Shown here piece after piece: positions 25,601 through 39,700 of a DNA stretch of 64,000 nucleotides. This DNA comes from Triops longicaudatus. Lineage: Eukaryota; Arthropoda; Branchiopoda; Notostraca; Triopsidae. Under the pieces are notes generated by a model. The model did no database searches, was not told the DNA's origin, and saw only the letters and a program-made list of their open reading frames with translations. Numbering within the stretch: position 1 is the stretch's first letter; each line of letters starts with the position of its first letter. The stretch is from positions 186,001 through 250,000 of the forward strand of contig JAGQDJ010000043.1 in NCBI GenBank assembly GCA_022885665.1, in the 5' to 3' direction. Position numbers and translations under genes: made by a program.

Positions 25601-28146
25601 ATGAATGGAAAGTTTGAATCCAAGGAGCAAGATGACAGTCAACCTGAGTTCATTTAAGTTTCAGAAGCTGAGTCGAAATTTACTTTTCGTTTATCAAGCA
25701 TAGGAGAAATATGAAAGAAAAGCTACGTAACAATAGGAAAAGAAAATGGCAGACGCGAAGTTTAACATCTGTGTGAGACGCGGGCTTGCATCTTCTACTT
25801 GCAGCATACATGACAGCACGCTTTCTGAACAGAGATGGCCGATTTAAAATGGCAATAGGAATGGCTGGCTATTAAAGTTTACTGTTTTGAACACGGTTGA
25901 AAAGTGTTCCAGGAATATAGCCTTAAAATGACTAGCTAAATTAAAAGAAATCATGTTCCTATCAACGATGTAGAGTGACCCACCATTTAAGGGGCAGGAA
26001 ATTTGGTAAGTTTTTGCTAAAAATTACGCGAAACACGGTGCTGTAGTTCAAAATTACACTTTTTATTTCTTTCAATATAACATAAATATGTTGGCTCAAA
26101 AAAGGGAAATTTCGAAGTATTAAAGCAGATTCACTGGAGTAGAAGACCGATTTAGCGATAGCGAGTTATGTTGAACAGGCGGCATTTAACTCCTGTGGTT
26201 TGCAATATTCTTAAAAGGCTTCCAGTAACGACAGCAGTTTAGACTTTACTCAGATATCATAATTACTTCTTTATATGAATTTTAAATTATAATTACATCT
26301 TTTTACTATTTTTAACTCGATAAGAATAATCTTGTACGCGTTATAATATTTACGCGTTTCACTTTACGCGGTTTTTCCGCGGGATTGATCCACCGCGTAA
26401 ACGGGGGATCACAGCGAAACCTTTCTTACTCGTATTACTGTATCACGTGCCATTTGGAAGGATTATTCGACATAAACATATCTTAGATCGACCTAACCTA
26501 TTTTACGTAGCAATGAAATTTAAAGTGGCAACAAAATTCTTTGTGATGGGAGAGGTTCCGTGATATTACATTAGGCTTTACGCTAACCGCGTGGTACACC
26601 ACACGTAAAACCTTTCCAGTGATGTCTATTGAATTTCTAAGCTAAAATTAAAAGACTGAAAGCCTTTTGTTCAAAAGATAGATATTGTAAGAGCCTCCTT
26701 TTCCTGTAATGCAAGTTAAGTACGAGAAGGCGATATCTCTCAACAGGGCTTGCAAAATTCCCTAGACTTGACAAAACTACAAAAGGTCTCCCCATTTCTT
26801 AGGAAAGGTTTGCATCATACCAAGTTTCCGGGCTCGTGTAAATCATATTAGCAACCAAATGGGACCGGTAAGCTAAGAGACATGTTACCTTTCCACGGAC
26901 ATGCTTGTCAAAGTAAGAACGGAGCAAATTGCTGACAGGTTCTGCATATAATGCACTCCTTTGCAAACGTACGGTCCAAACGTCCACGTGTAGGAAAACA
27001 GTTTAGCAACCTGTACAAAAAGCAAACGAAGAATGAATTGTAAGCAAGGTGGCAACAATAGATGCAATCTTGTTTCCAAACCCAACAGAAGATACAAGGA
27101 TCCGGTGCTGGTGATTGCATTTCGACGGTTTTGTCTGTACGGGTAAGGTATTCTTTTCATTCAGCAAATATTGTTTACTCGCCGTCACGGGAAAAAAACG
27201 TACCGAAAGATATACAGCACTTATTTTCTTTTCCATCAGCCAATATTTTTTAAATATGCTCTGAACTATTCTTAAGATAAGTTTTCTCTTGTGACAAGAG
27301 TATCATGTGTTGTTCCGCTACATTAACTTTCCATTGCCGACACTCATATTCAAATAATTGCTAGCTTTTCTTTAGCGTTTCTCTATCCTTCGAGTAGAGG
27401 CGAATTATTGGTCTCAAAACGATTTCTCTTCTTTTCAACCGGCATGGAAATGACACTGCATTTGACACGGATTCGAGGACAAAAGTGAAAAACGGAAGCG
27501 ACTCATTATGCTGGAAAGATTGCATGGAAAATCTTGAAAGTCAACATTCGTTCTAATATTTTCCACCATTTCATATCACGCCGAAACCCTTTCATCCCCG
27601 CCTTGACTACGCCAAAGTAGTCTGAGATAACATGTATCAATTCCAGACAGGCTTGAACGTTGCGAATAATTTTTGTTCTTTGCAAGAAGCCGGCAAGTTT
27701 TCATTTCGTCTAAAAGTTCCCGCGTTGAATCTAATTTGTCTCAAGCCGATCTCTTAAGTCAAAAACGTTCCAGATCCGGAAAGGCAAAAGAACTTCTTAA
27801 AGGTGTCAGAGAATGCACCACTCGGAGTTCAAAGCGAAGCTATTTTTCTCGTGAAAATTAATGCCATTTAGATACTTACATTCACTGGTATGCAGACTAG
27901 AACGAGGAGCAAGTCAGCCGAAGCTAAACTCACTAAGAAAATGTTCGTTATCGTCTTCATTCTTCGGTGTTGAACAATTGTAAGAATGACCAACACATTA
28001 CCCACCAGTCCGACAATAAGTACAAGACCATATACGATGGCCACGGGCACCAATTCACTCCAATCATATTGCTGCAACGCTTCGTCCAAGTCGTACTCAT
28101 ACTCTTCAGGGTCATCAGTAGCAATTCCATTTATTGACACTTCCAT
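22671..28146 (-). CDS. Peptide-type class A GPCR, ligand unknown
   Basis: Exons in transcript order: 28146-27880, 27010-26889, 24766-24643, 23755-23556, 23339-23255, 23138-22930, 22821-22671; phases agree and give 385 aa. Acidic N-terminus; TM1 with GLVGNVLVI; TM2 with LASADLL; Cys105 and Cys185 for the disulfide; ERY at 129-131; an unusual second loop (HPIKAQYLCTISQAKK); TM6 with CWTP at 281-284; TM7 with DPLVY at 323-327 instead of NPxxY. Exon 5 encodes intracellular loop 3 (28 codons) and exon 7 the cytoplasmic tail (50 codons with stop). Reading on from exon 6 would give a TAA directly after FRK; the donor AA|GTAAAT at 22929 avoids it and joins in frame to a tail ending in TSLRQA. The overall pattern is that of peptide receptors near the CCK, TRH, trissin and CNMamide groups, but I cannot choose among them. 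Introns 1 to 3 are 0.87 to 2.1 kb, 4 to 6 are 108 to 216 bp. Confidence 0.85.
26351..26416 (-). mobile_element. Pogo/Tigger-like transposon end in GPCR intron 2
   Basis: Read on the minus strand it starts CTGTGATCCCCCGTTTACGC and continues through CCCGCGGAAAAACCGCG. This is the familiar 'CAGTGATCCCCCGTTTATCGCGGG' end of mariner/Tigger-like elements with a few changes. No transposase remains nearby. Confidence 0.5.
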
Positions 28147-30782
28147 TGTGTGAGTATGTATCTGCTTACAAGGTAGAATACAACAATTGAAACAAAACAC
28201 ACCCTAACTTGCCAGCAGTGAATGCAGAGAGACAGAACTACGTGTCTGCATGTGAGAGACGTCCGTTCTGCTCTTGTAGCTTTCAGGGTGTCCAAAGTCT
28301 ACCAACCGAACTTCCGCGAGCATTATTTCTTTGTCATTGTAAGTCTAGCGGCGCAATCGCTGTAGTAATGCCACTCTTCTCGTCTTACGGTAAAAGTCCC
28401 TGGAATATCGCAAACCTAACCACATGTGTAAAAAAGAAACTAATCCCTTTTCACACCAACGCGTTTTTGTAGATAAATAATGCGCATAACATTTTTGAAC
28501 GAAAGATAAAATACATATAAAATAGTAACATAAGATAGTGGAGTGTGCCTCCGTGTGCGGAAGACAAACAATGCATGCTATGCTTTTTTTTTTACCTTCT
28601 CCACACAAGTAGAAAAAATTACAAGTAAGTCGCTTTTCCCGCGAATTATGCGTCAGAGCTCAAGTTCAGATACTCCACAAACTGAGTGCAATTATCCCTG
28701 AAAATATTAAAAACTAATGAAATGCACACTCAACAACCTGAACGGGAGAACCACAATTACAACTTCTGAGAGTTTAGCGGAGTCTATTTCCATAATTTAA
28801 CACTTTCGGTTCCCCAAATATCAGACTTCTTTAGAGGGACTTATGTTAGGCCTACTGAAACTGAAGTTGCTAACGCTGTTCGAATTTTCTTTCACATTCG
28901 CTGTTTGTCATTTTTTGCCAAGATTGTTATGAACGTTAGTCCATAAAGTGTAATCGAATCAGTAAATGGCGCCTAGGGTTAGTAGTTTGGACTAGTGGGA
29001 TTTTTCGGGACAAGTAGCACAATGATTGAGCCACGTGAACTATTGTCCGGGGTCAGAAACAGAAAACATAAGCTCGATCAAATGTAAAATATCAAACTCA
29101 TAATTACAATGAAAATTCTTGCCACATTTTGTTCTGTTACCTGCAAAAGTTTTCGGCAATTGTAAACTTTCTGTGTGTTATGCTGGAAAGAATTATCCAG
29201 AAATAGGTGAGACATTATCGGCTTTTATGCGCAGTTCTTAGTACTACATTGTTCATAATAATTCTCTTGAGTTGTTATATATGCTCCCTTGTTGGAAAAA
29301 ATTGCTTGTTGCATTCAACATATTTATGTCGATTATTTGACAAACTCAAATATTTTCCAAACCTGACCATAATAAAGCTCATTAACTGTTTATATACCGG
29401 TTTACCCGAAACATGTTAAATAAGATTGACTATTTGAGGAATTTACTTGAAACGACAAATTTGTCTTTTTACAGTGTTAAGTACCTTTAATAAACATTGT
29501 AATAATATGTCGTAAGCTATTAACCGCCTTCACCTTTATTCAGGATAATTTTCAAGCTAGACTTACATTCCGAGCCATTTCCTAGAACCGGTATTTTTAC
29601 GTGTAGCCGAAAACTAACCGAATTCCTAAAGTTGTCTCACGCAAAAGGTCAGGTTAACAAATAATTTACGATAAGACGATTACTAATGAAGATCTCCATT
29701 AGACTTGATCTCCAAAATCTTCAACCGATTCTTTACAAATCACAGCGAGCCTTAAGGTGACCATGTTGGAGTTCGTGCTGTAATTAATCTTCGTCTATTT
29801 AAACTTACCTTATATAACTCGACCTAACTTAACCTAAGTTTGTTTTAAGCTTAAATGGCTAATAAACGTAATGTGCGCCTATAGACTGATAGTAGATAAA
29901 CTGAATGAACTTGACTTGCATTAATCTAGGCTGAGATTTTTGTTCAGGAATAAAAAACTAAATGGACTTTAATATCCATCAAATCCAGGAGTGTTGAAAT
30001 TAACAAATTGTTAAACGTGAACTAACAATTAGTGTCTGTTAGGGACTTCGGTGTATCGGAATTTCTTAAAATTACACGTGGACCATGCATCACAAGCGCA
30101 TTGACTGGCGTGGCTTAATCCAATTCTGAGTTCTAGCAAACAAGAAAAACGAGTGACAGTCAACCTGCAATATTTGAGTTTGTTTTCGACCTTTATATTG
30201 GAAACGCATGGAAGTTGAATACATCATTAAACGTCAGGTTGCCCGAAGGCAATTTTTGCGATGGTTTTATCATTCGTGCTATTAAGTCAGCATTTTTGCA
30301 TATACTGAGACTCGAAAGAGCTTTCTTTGAGTCGCACTGGAAACAAATTCTCACGAAACCACGCTGAACACAGCAGTTTTTCTTATTTACGATAACGTGA
30401 GCAGAACAACCAGAATCGATGAAGGTCGTAAACTTCAGAGCCATTTTTGCTTTGCAAAGTCACTACAAAACTATTTTTCCCGGACAGGTAAAAACAAGGG
30501 ACTGTTCAAGCCTTTCTCTTCGTTCTGTTTGACTTTCATCGGAACAGAAGGTCAACGAAGACAGAGCTCAGTGTCAATTTACTTCCAGGTCAAGTTATGG
30601 CTGCAAGTTTTCTTCGTCCTTGTTTCAAAATTAAAAGTTGTAAAAGAACCCCCTGAAACTTCCGGAGAGAAAAACCGAATGGAGGCATGGAGAACGAATG
30701 GAAGCAAAGAGAACTTGATCAAGTCACTTAAAATGGACTCGTAATATATTTGTCACTTTCCATAATACAAAGAGCTTTCACT
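28147..30782. other. Intergenic DNA between GPCR and URB1 genes
   Basis: AT-rich. The left end should hold the GPCR promoter and 5' UTR. The right end holds the URB1 3' UTR. A 115-codon plus-strand frame at 30397-30744 and an 83-codon minus-strand frame at 30193-30444 overlap each other; the latter contains a DSG motif discussed under findings. Neither is supported as a gene. Confidence 0.5.
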
Positions 30783-33700
30783 TCAAGATTTGGTGACTCG
30801 GTGCTTATTGCATGCAATCAAGAGATGTAAATGAAAACGCTGTTCGTCTTCCCACACCGTCTTAACGTCCGTTAGTGCTGCGATTGCATGCCATTTTGTC
30901 GTCCAGGCTTGGGCTTCGGCCTTCATGTTTTCCGGAATGGAAACTTGATTGAATGCCTCAGATGAAGTTGTTGTTAAAGTGGAAGGAAGTTGTGTCTCCT
31001 GCGTTGGATTAGTCGAAAGGACATGTTCGTCGACATCGAGGTAGCAACCTGGCCAATTCTTTTTGACGCTGCTGATGACTTGTTCTAGCCAGGTGTCCGA
31101 AATGGGAAGTGACGGCGGGACGATCAATGCGTGTCGCAACGGCGTCAAGATATGACAAACTTCTTTCCAATGCAAGCCCGCTTGGGCCCAAATGCGGATG
31201 AGCGTAGCACAGTTGGCCCAAGTGAGGTCCGCTGGACTTACCAAGTTGGCAAACAAGTGCTGGATCAAGTACAAGAGCTCGACAAGAATTGAAGGGTACA
31301 CTAGACTTTGTTCCGCAGGTAAAAAACGATATTTGCCCGCACCATTGGGAGTCTTCTGTACAGGTTTCTTCTTTGCGGCCGTTTTATGTCGACTGGAGGC
31401 GTCTTGCTCCGCATCAGACTCAGCGTTCTCTTCTTCTAGTCCTTTTAAGTCCTCTTCAGCTTCTCTAGTACTGTGGTCTAGTTGCTGACGTCGTTTTTTC
31501 TCCATGTCTTGCCTCAGCGTATCCCACAAAGCCACCGCTACTTGCAAAACGGACTGACTGTATGCGGCGGCAAGGCTACGTAACCATGCCAATAAGCCAC
31601 CGTTCAAGATCAGGCTGTAAGCAACCGAAGGAATTCGTACCGCCTTCTGGACCATTTCCAGGATCAGTCCCTGTACAAATCAGAAAATAACTTCCTAAAT
31701 CACAGCACAAGTACGTGTTACGACATCTTCAAACGAAGGCAATTTCCGTGCTACGCCCTCTCTGCTATTTGTAATAACACTTTCTTTAACACCGTGAATT
31801 ATTGCTGTTATTTTGCAAAGCAAAAATATAAGGCGAAACTCCATAAACTCATACTACAAAAAATTAAACACGAAAATTAACACAAATGGTGAACAGTAGA
31901 ACTCTGATTTTATCAACCGGTGGGGATCGATGAGTAGTTGACGAGTCGGATAATTGACAAGTGCAGATTCACGTGTTACGTACATAGGAAAATTTCAGAA
32001 AAATGCAAGAGTGTAATAATAATCGAATAAATTATTTTTTTTTTAACTTGACCATAGTTTCTTGAGATTATTGCGTGAAAATCTGGTACTATCCATAAGC
32101 AAGTTGGTTTACAATTTACTTAAAAGCCAAACGAAGATGAAGAAAAAATCCTTCGTCTTCAGGAGGAATTTTTTCTCTGAAAATTTTTGGTTAACCAAGA
32201 AAACTTTCGTCGAGGCAGTTGACGTGACCGTGGGTTTCTATAACCAGAGTTGACAAAATTGGAGTTTTATTGTAAAAGAATAGACCTATGTAAAGTACAT
32301 ACATAAGAATTGCAGAAAATTTAAATTCACCCAAGGAAGTACCAAAAAATTAAATAGCGACTAAATTAGCACTTCGACGCTATTGACACTCTTTTTGCAA
32401 GCTAACAGAAAGAAAATTCAGGCACGAGTTCTAAAAGTCACGCAGAATTACGGAGTTTTCTTAATAATGAAGAGCTGAGTTGTGGAACAACCCCTTCCCT
32501 GACTCCTAAATTATAGATCACTTGATACCCATTTCCCAATTAGTTCGTAAAACTGACCGTCGACATGTAAGGACAAATAACCTCCGAAGAAGAACACCAT
32601 TGAATCGACAGAGCTGAGTGAAGCTTCCTGAGGCTAATTTAATTTAATAAGGTTTCAACACAATAAGCCCAAGTTTTCAAGCTTATTGTTACGTTAGTAA
32701 GAGTAACTCCGATTTCACTGGCTAGTCTTCCACTGCTGACTAAATTTCATTAGGCTGAAGAAGCTTAATTAGTCCTCTCTATGACACAGGTATTTTTTTC
32801 AACACTAATAAAACCAAGCACTTATGTTAACACAGTTTTCGCAACGTCAAAGCACGTATTGATAACTGTTTAAATAAGGTTAGACGAGCTAGTGTTAAAA
32901 AATCATCTATCACTCAACATTGACGGAAGTACACGCGCTTGAAAGAGCTCGTTTCTCGAAACAGAAAGCTAAAAACGTAAACAGTTGTCAGGTTACCATA
33001 TCGTTAAAGTCCCTGAACCCATCTGCTGAAACAAACGAAGAGTTTACATGGGAACACAAAAGCAAACCGGCACGTAGTGATAAGACGCTGAACTCGATTC
33101 TCCTTCTTCGACAGTCAAATAATATTTTTACTTCCTAAAAAAGCTCCAAATAAACCACGTCATTCGCACCAGTACCGTAGCCAGGATTTCGGTTTTGGGG
33201 TGGACTATACCCCTTCGGCTATGGGCCTGATTCACACCAACGTTTTACATGCGTGGTTGAAACGTCCCCGGTATTGTGCAGTAAATATCTCTTATACAGC
33301 ACTCTTTAAAAGGTATCGACGAAAAAGGAATCAGCTAATGTAAACTTTTCTAATTTTCACTTAGGCTAGCAAAAAAGGGGAAAAAAATGCACCTGAAGTT
33401 TTAAAATCAAAGTTTTCCTCTTGCTGCTTTAACAACCTTACTTGTTACCACAAAAACTCCCCTTACTCGATGTCAGGGCGACAGAGAGGTGGAAATTCCC
33501 AACTCTTAAAATTGGCTTTTCGTTCCTTTATCCCATAAAATGTTACCACGGAACTACTTAAGTGTAACCTAGTTACTGAGAATAGCGATCGCCTGGAAAG
33601 CTGCGAAGCTTTAAACCAGACAGCCATCACTTCTAATTAACCACCCTACGGAAGGATTTCTTACCGGGATCCTGTTATCCGCCAATACGGAAGACTGGAA

Positions 33701-36700
33701 GGTTAAAAGTAGGCGATAAACACTCCTTTTGGCGCCAATTACGTAGTCCATTTTATCGCGCATTCCATCTCGCAGTAACTCAAGCACGAACTCCCGGTGC
33801 AAACTGGCAAACCGAAAAAAAAAAATAAGAGAAGCTCGTATATTTTCAGCTTAACGAAACTTGGATAAGCTTGTTTGTTTAAAAAAAAAATCTCTTTTAA
33901 GTCTTACTTTCCCTGAAGTTCCGTGCTATGCCAGAGGACGAAAAACTCGGGGACTTCCCTTAAATCTAATGCTGGCTTGACCAGCAAAAAATTATTGATG
34001 GGTTTATACATGGGGTCTAATGGACGGGTCAAAATGCCGGCTGCCTTGGCAAGGAACAAGGCAATTACATTAGGGAGCTTCAATGTAGAAGGTCCAGGTG
34101 GGAAATGTTCAGCTTCCTTGGCCAGTACCGCCTCGGATCTTTGTTTTGCTTCAGTCACAGCCCCTCTTCTTACAATGTCAATTAAATTGATCCATAAGCC
34201 GCGCTCAGGCCATGTTCTGTACCCAGACAAATAAAAGAAAAAAGAAATGACTGTGAGAAGCACCGACAATGTACGCGGCTGCGATCGCTGTTAATTAAAA
34301 GAAATTCTGTTAAAATGTGAAGAAAGCCATGGAGTTGAATACAGCATCACCCACGCTCCCAGTCAAACTGAATTTTTATGTAACTTGACAAGGAAACAAT
34401 CGCAGCACTTTCGCCCTCGCATTTCATTTCCCACGAAACCTGGCAAGTGATCCACCTACAGCACTTCATAAGTAATTTCGCAGAGTGTACTGAGAACGCC
34501 GAGTTTCTAAAGGGAAGCTTAAAACTGAAGGATTTAACGTTTTTCAATTCCGTTTTTCCCAGCTATCTACGTGCTTTACTTACTTGGCTAGTTGCAACTG
34601 CTCATACAGACGACCCAAGGCGTGCCACGCCGCTAAACGGACTTGTACATGCAAGCTGGCCAAAGCGGCCAGTAAAAACGCCGGTATGCCCTGACCAATC
34701 AAGCGGTGGGCGGGTACGACAACTTCCGGAGCCATCAACCCACTCAACAACGGTAAAAGGAATCGTGGATCGTAGCACTCTTCCGCTACATCCGTAACCA
34801 GGCTCGGCTAAGAAAGCATAGCACATTCAATTCAAAAGTCGTTACAAAAAGCCATGCAATAAATTGACCATAAATCTCCAAACGTCTACTTCATACAACG
34901 TTTACACCAAATCAAAGTAAAGTAAAAGTTTGCAAATAAAAACTGGAACCGTAAATAACCCTTCTCTTTCGAATAACTAAATGTAAAAAATAAAAGGTAC
35001 GAAATCAGTGACAATTTAGCAACCTCGAACTGAAATATAATTTAAAAAATAAACGAAAGTGCCAAAAAGAGTGAATAAGCTCCATATAAGGTAGAGCTGT
35101 AAAATAACCGTAAAAGAAAGAAAATCAAAGGAAAATGTAAGAATTACCTCCAAGTTCAAGTTGAGCGGGAAACTATAGGCGGTGCGGTACATGAGGTCGG
35201 GTTCCAATAAAGCCAGTACATCAAATGCTTGGGTTTGCTGGGTTAATCGCGTGGCCCAACCTTGTTTGACATTATAGCGGGCAATTGCTGACGGTCCAAA
35301 GGCATATGGTTTATAAAGATGTAGGGCAACGCCTTGTTGCTCGTAAAAATGAATCATTCGCAATAAATTTTGATTCCTTGGCGCTAAGTTAGGCTGGTAT
35401 GCCGCTAATATAACGCCCACATGGCTATTTTGCGCTAACGCAGGCTGCATTTGTACCACGTCAAGGAGTAACGCTACCAACTCTGTCTTTTGTGCAACGC
35501 ATTTGCGTTCGTCGTCCAGGAAAATGGAGAGAAAATCCGAATGCGATGATATAAGCGAATGCAGGTGCTCTGCGGCTGCACCCAACGACTCCTTCCCTTT
35601 GTCGCCTATTCAGAAATTACACAAGCATTTAACACATTCCTTCTTCGAGAGAAAAAAATAATAAAACAACTAAAACTATTAAACTAGAATAAAAATAAGA
35701 GAAAATATCAGGAATAAAGATCGCATTAACAATAATAATAACCAATCGACCGCTTGATGGTAATATGAAAAAGCTACAGAAAAGAACGTTTAAAAAATTG
35801 ACAAAACTTGCTTACTGCCTATTTTCCTCTATACAAGTTTTATTAAATAATTGTTTTTTAGAAAGTCGCTCCTTCTAATTTATGATCATTTTCCTATCTA
35901 TGAAATAGAAGGGGAAAAGGCATAAAACAATAAAATAATTAAATTATTGTAAAAAAAAAAACTAGACCAATAAAAACGTAAGACGTTGTGGAGTTGAGAC
36001 TAGCTCACAATCCCAAAGCGAAAACACGGATCACTCTAGGGAAGAGCTAGCAGTCTACCTGTATAGACAAAGCGCAAGAGACGCCAAGATGTCAGGAGAG
36101 AAGCCAAGATCCTTGCTGCAGCTTCGGACTTTTCCAGCTTCCATTTCAAGCCTTTTTTCAACGCAGCTTTGACCCAGGCGTCAAAGCTGGGATTTGCCGT
36201 GAGAGAATCGTCTAAAGCCACGATCTGATTTCCGCGTGTTCTGTCGCTTCTATCAGCAATAATCATTTCCAGTTCTTGGGTTAGTTCATCAAGCCGAGCT
36301 ATTATTCCTTGCGGGTCAGATAATGTCGTCTTTTGTTGGACTAGCTGAGTGGCGTATTCAAGGATTATGTTAATCAGCGTAGAAAGCGTGGTTTTCAGGA
36401 TTTCCCGGTCCGCAACCGGGATCTGCTTTCCATCACCGGAAGAAGTTAATACGACACGGAAAATAGATCCAAATGCCGCGGGACACAAAAACGCCTCTGT
36501 TTTGCGTCCAATAAACTCGGCTATATTTTCACATAACGACTGCCAGACAGTGGGTGACTGGCGACCAAGCCATTCTGTATAGAATTGTACTAATCGGTTG
36601 TCAGGCCAAGCCGTTACAAGTGCTAAGGATCGAAAAAAGGCACCGTTGGACAAGAAGTTTGTTCTGAATTCACTCCCACAATCCTGACAAACCCGAGAAA

Positions 36701-39700
36701 AGGAAAAAACAGAAAAAATAATTATAACGACCAATATCGAAAAAAGTAATCCGCTTAAAACCCTCTCTTCGTCACAAAAAAGGAACTCGGGAAGTCAATT
36801 TACCTTTGCCTCCAGTAAATCCAAAGCTAAAGGTAACCTCCAATCCTTTAAACAGATCGGGTGCTTGCTCAAGTGTTTTTCCAACGTAGGTCGAAAGTTG
36901 GGATTGTACTGCAGGAGTAACTTGGCCAAATTGGCCCGGTTTCCAGATTTACAGACAGCGGATCCAAAACCTGCCAACAATTACAATTAAAAATATGATC
37001 AAAGTATTCCCCTGAGCTGCCAGGCATAAGTAACCAAGGGGGTGGGCAAGTTCCTTACTCTTGGAGGCCGTCGCAGCCAAAGACGGTACGACAGTGTACA
37101 AAAAGGCTAAAGCGTCTTCTAAAACTCCTAAGTGGATTTGGCCCTTAGCGAAGGGTTGGATCTCGGTATAGAACTTTTCCACTTGACGGACTAAATCGAC
37201 GTGAGAAACCGGCTCGGTGCACTCTAACCGCAAGCGAGCTAATCGACGAAGCAGCAAAGCCAGCAAGCCCAGACAATTCGGGTTCAGCTCATCAATAGAA
37301 GGACGACTGGACAAAAGTTGAATCAACTGCGTCAAGTCCGCAGTAGTCCAGTCAAACAAATCGAATTGTGTTGTCACATCAGCTGTAAGGTTCCAGTCGC
37401 CCTTCTGAAGACGTTCGCAAGTCGACGAAAAAAGCCGCGAACGGTAAGGCTGCATATACGTCACCAAATGGGAATTCTTATGACTTATTTGCATAGCAGG
37501 TAAAAGGAGTTGCTGGATTGCGGGGTCTTCGTAACACTGAAGAGCGTGTGGGTGGCTTAAAACCGCAGGCACCACGTGCTCCAACACGGGACCGGAAGTT
37601 GTCTGCGAAAATACGGAAATATAAGGCCATTCGTTAATTTATCCTCACTCACTAGTAGATTAATTGATAACATCGCAAACATGCAAAAATGAACGGGTTG
37701 TTGCTTTCGAACGTTTAAATATTAACCAAACCGATCTACAAAGAAAACAGAATTTTCAACTGAATGCAACCCCCGCACTGTAACTCTAAGATGAACGTAA
37801 GCGTACGTAAGCTCTAAAAGCAATACCTAAACCAAAGCAACACGAAAAACAAAAAAAGTAGAAGTGCGGGCATACATATAATTGTTACTATATTTTTGCA
37901 ATATAAGCAAAGAAAAATTACAGTAATAAAATTGCTAAAAACCTGTTCGAAAGTAACTTGGGCTAAAGTGACGAAAGTATTGGCGTTGTCACTTAGCCGC
38001 AAATACTGCCAGATTTGCCGGATGATAATGAGTGCTTTCACAGCGGAACCGAAGGTTTGAGCTAATTCACGCTGCAGTAAACCAACCCATTCTTCTTCCG
38101 CATCTTCAAGTTCTTTCTTAAACAAGAAAATCTCGAAAAGGTATTGACAAGAAGGTGGAAGGAAAGGGGTAGCGTTTTTCATCCACACTGCTCGTGTATC
38201 TTGTACAGAAGCTTCCAGCCAGCCTTGGAGGTAGTTTTGCACGCAAGGGGTGAGAAACGACCGAACATTTTTCACCAAGTAGCGTGCGAGGACTTGCGGC
38301 TGGGACTGACAATGCATCAAATGGAGAACAACTTCAGAGAAATACGTTTTTACGCTCTGCGGCGTTTTCCCCGCTTTGCTAATGCCTTTAGCTTTCAATA
38401 CTTCCACCCAAGTCAGGAGTAGCGGACTGAAACCCCATACTGATGCTTTTGCACTATTAACGTCGCTGTCCGCTGGGCAGATGATGGAGATTTTATCCAA
38501 GAAATCGTCTTCAAACATGGCTAAACAAGAAAAATGAGCAAATAAACCAAATTTTATACGTTATCAAAACCTTTGAAAAGTGAAGTATAAAAATAAAAAG
38601 AATATATGGGAATAAAATGAAAAGGGATGAGAGCGAGAGCAAAATATGAAAAATACACGAAATTCTTTCGCTAACTAAACAATTCATATAATATGTGCGC
38701 GCTCAAAAAAATAATTAAGAATAATACAAAAAAGAAAGGACAAATAAAGAAGGGCAATTTAGAAAAAAAAACTACCGAATAAGTAGTACAATAAAGATGC
38801 GTAACTTTTCTACGCCATACATAAAAGACTCGCTACCTTCAATTAACTTGTTAATTTGTGACCCCATTTGTGCAGGTCTTTGGTCGCCGCACTTCTGAAC
38901 CTCATTAGCCCATTCTTCTTTGTACTTGGCAGGTTCGCTAATCAAAGCAGCGGAAGCTTCTGATAACATTCCGGTCACCGTTTCGTCCAACGCTTCTTCG
39001 CGCCAGGGTACGAACCAAATGTCCACTTCGTGAGGTAACTCTCCCATTAATCCTGTTTGGCTAAGCACACGCTTGAACAAATCGCGAGCATTGGATCGTA
39101 AGGTATCATCCACTTTCGCCACGCAAATCTTCAAAACACGGCTCAAAATTTCCGTATCCTGCAAAAGGCGCACAACAACAAATTTAAGCCAAACTGCAAT
39201 TTTCCTCCACTGTTTTTCTTAGACAACGTTTCTTGCTTCACGTCTTATTTTTGCATTTACCATAGTGATGTAAAAGCTGGAATCAACAGAAACCAGCTGA
39301 AAAACTGAAACCTGGAGTTTCATGTAACTAGCAGTATCCAAGGTGGGTAGACACATAACTTGAGTCAAAATTTCACCCGCTGGAACCTGATGAAGTTGGT
39401 GGATATGGTACTTCGTTAAAAGATCCATTACGCAGACTATACAATTCCATTTTTCAGTTTGCTCCTTTTCTTCGTCTTTGATTTTCGAAAAAAATTCATT
39501 CCATAGGCTCATTAAAGTAGTCACAGTTGGGAAAGCCTAAAATGAAAGATATTCACAAATATTTTTTGAGAAAATCTTCAGTGAATCAATTAATAGTATA
39601 AAAATATATCTTACTTTTCTAAGGGTTTTTAGTACTAAGCTTTTCACGTAAGCCTTTTCTTTCGCATTGTACGCTCCACCCTTCTCGCCTTCCACGAGTC

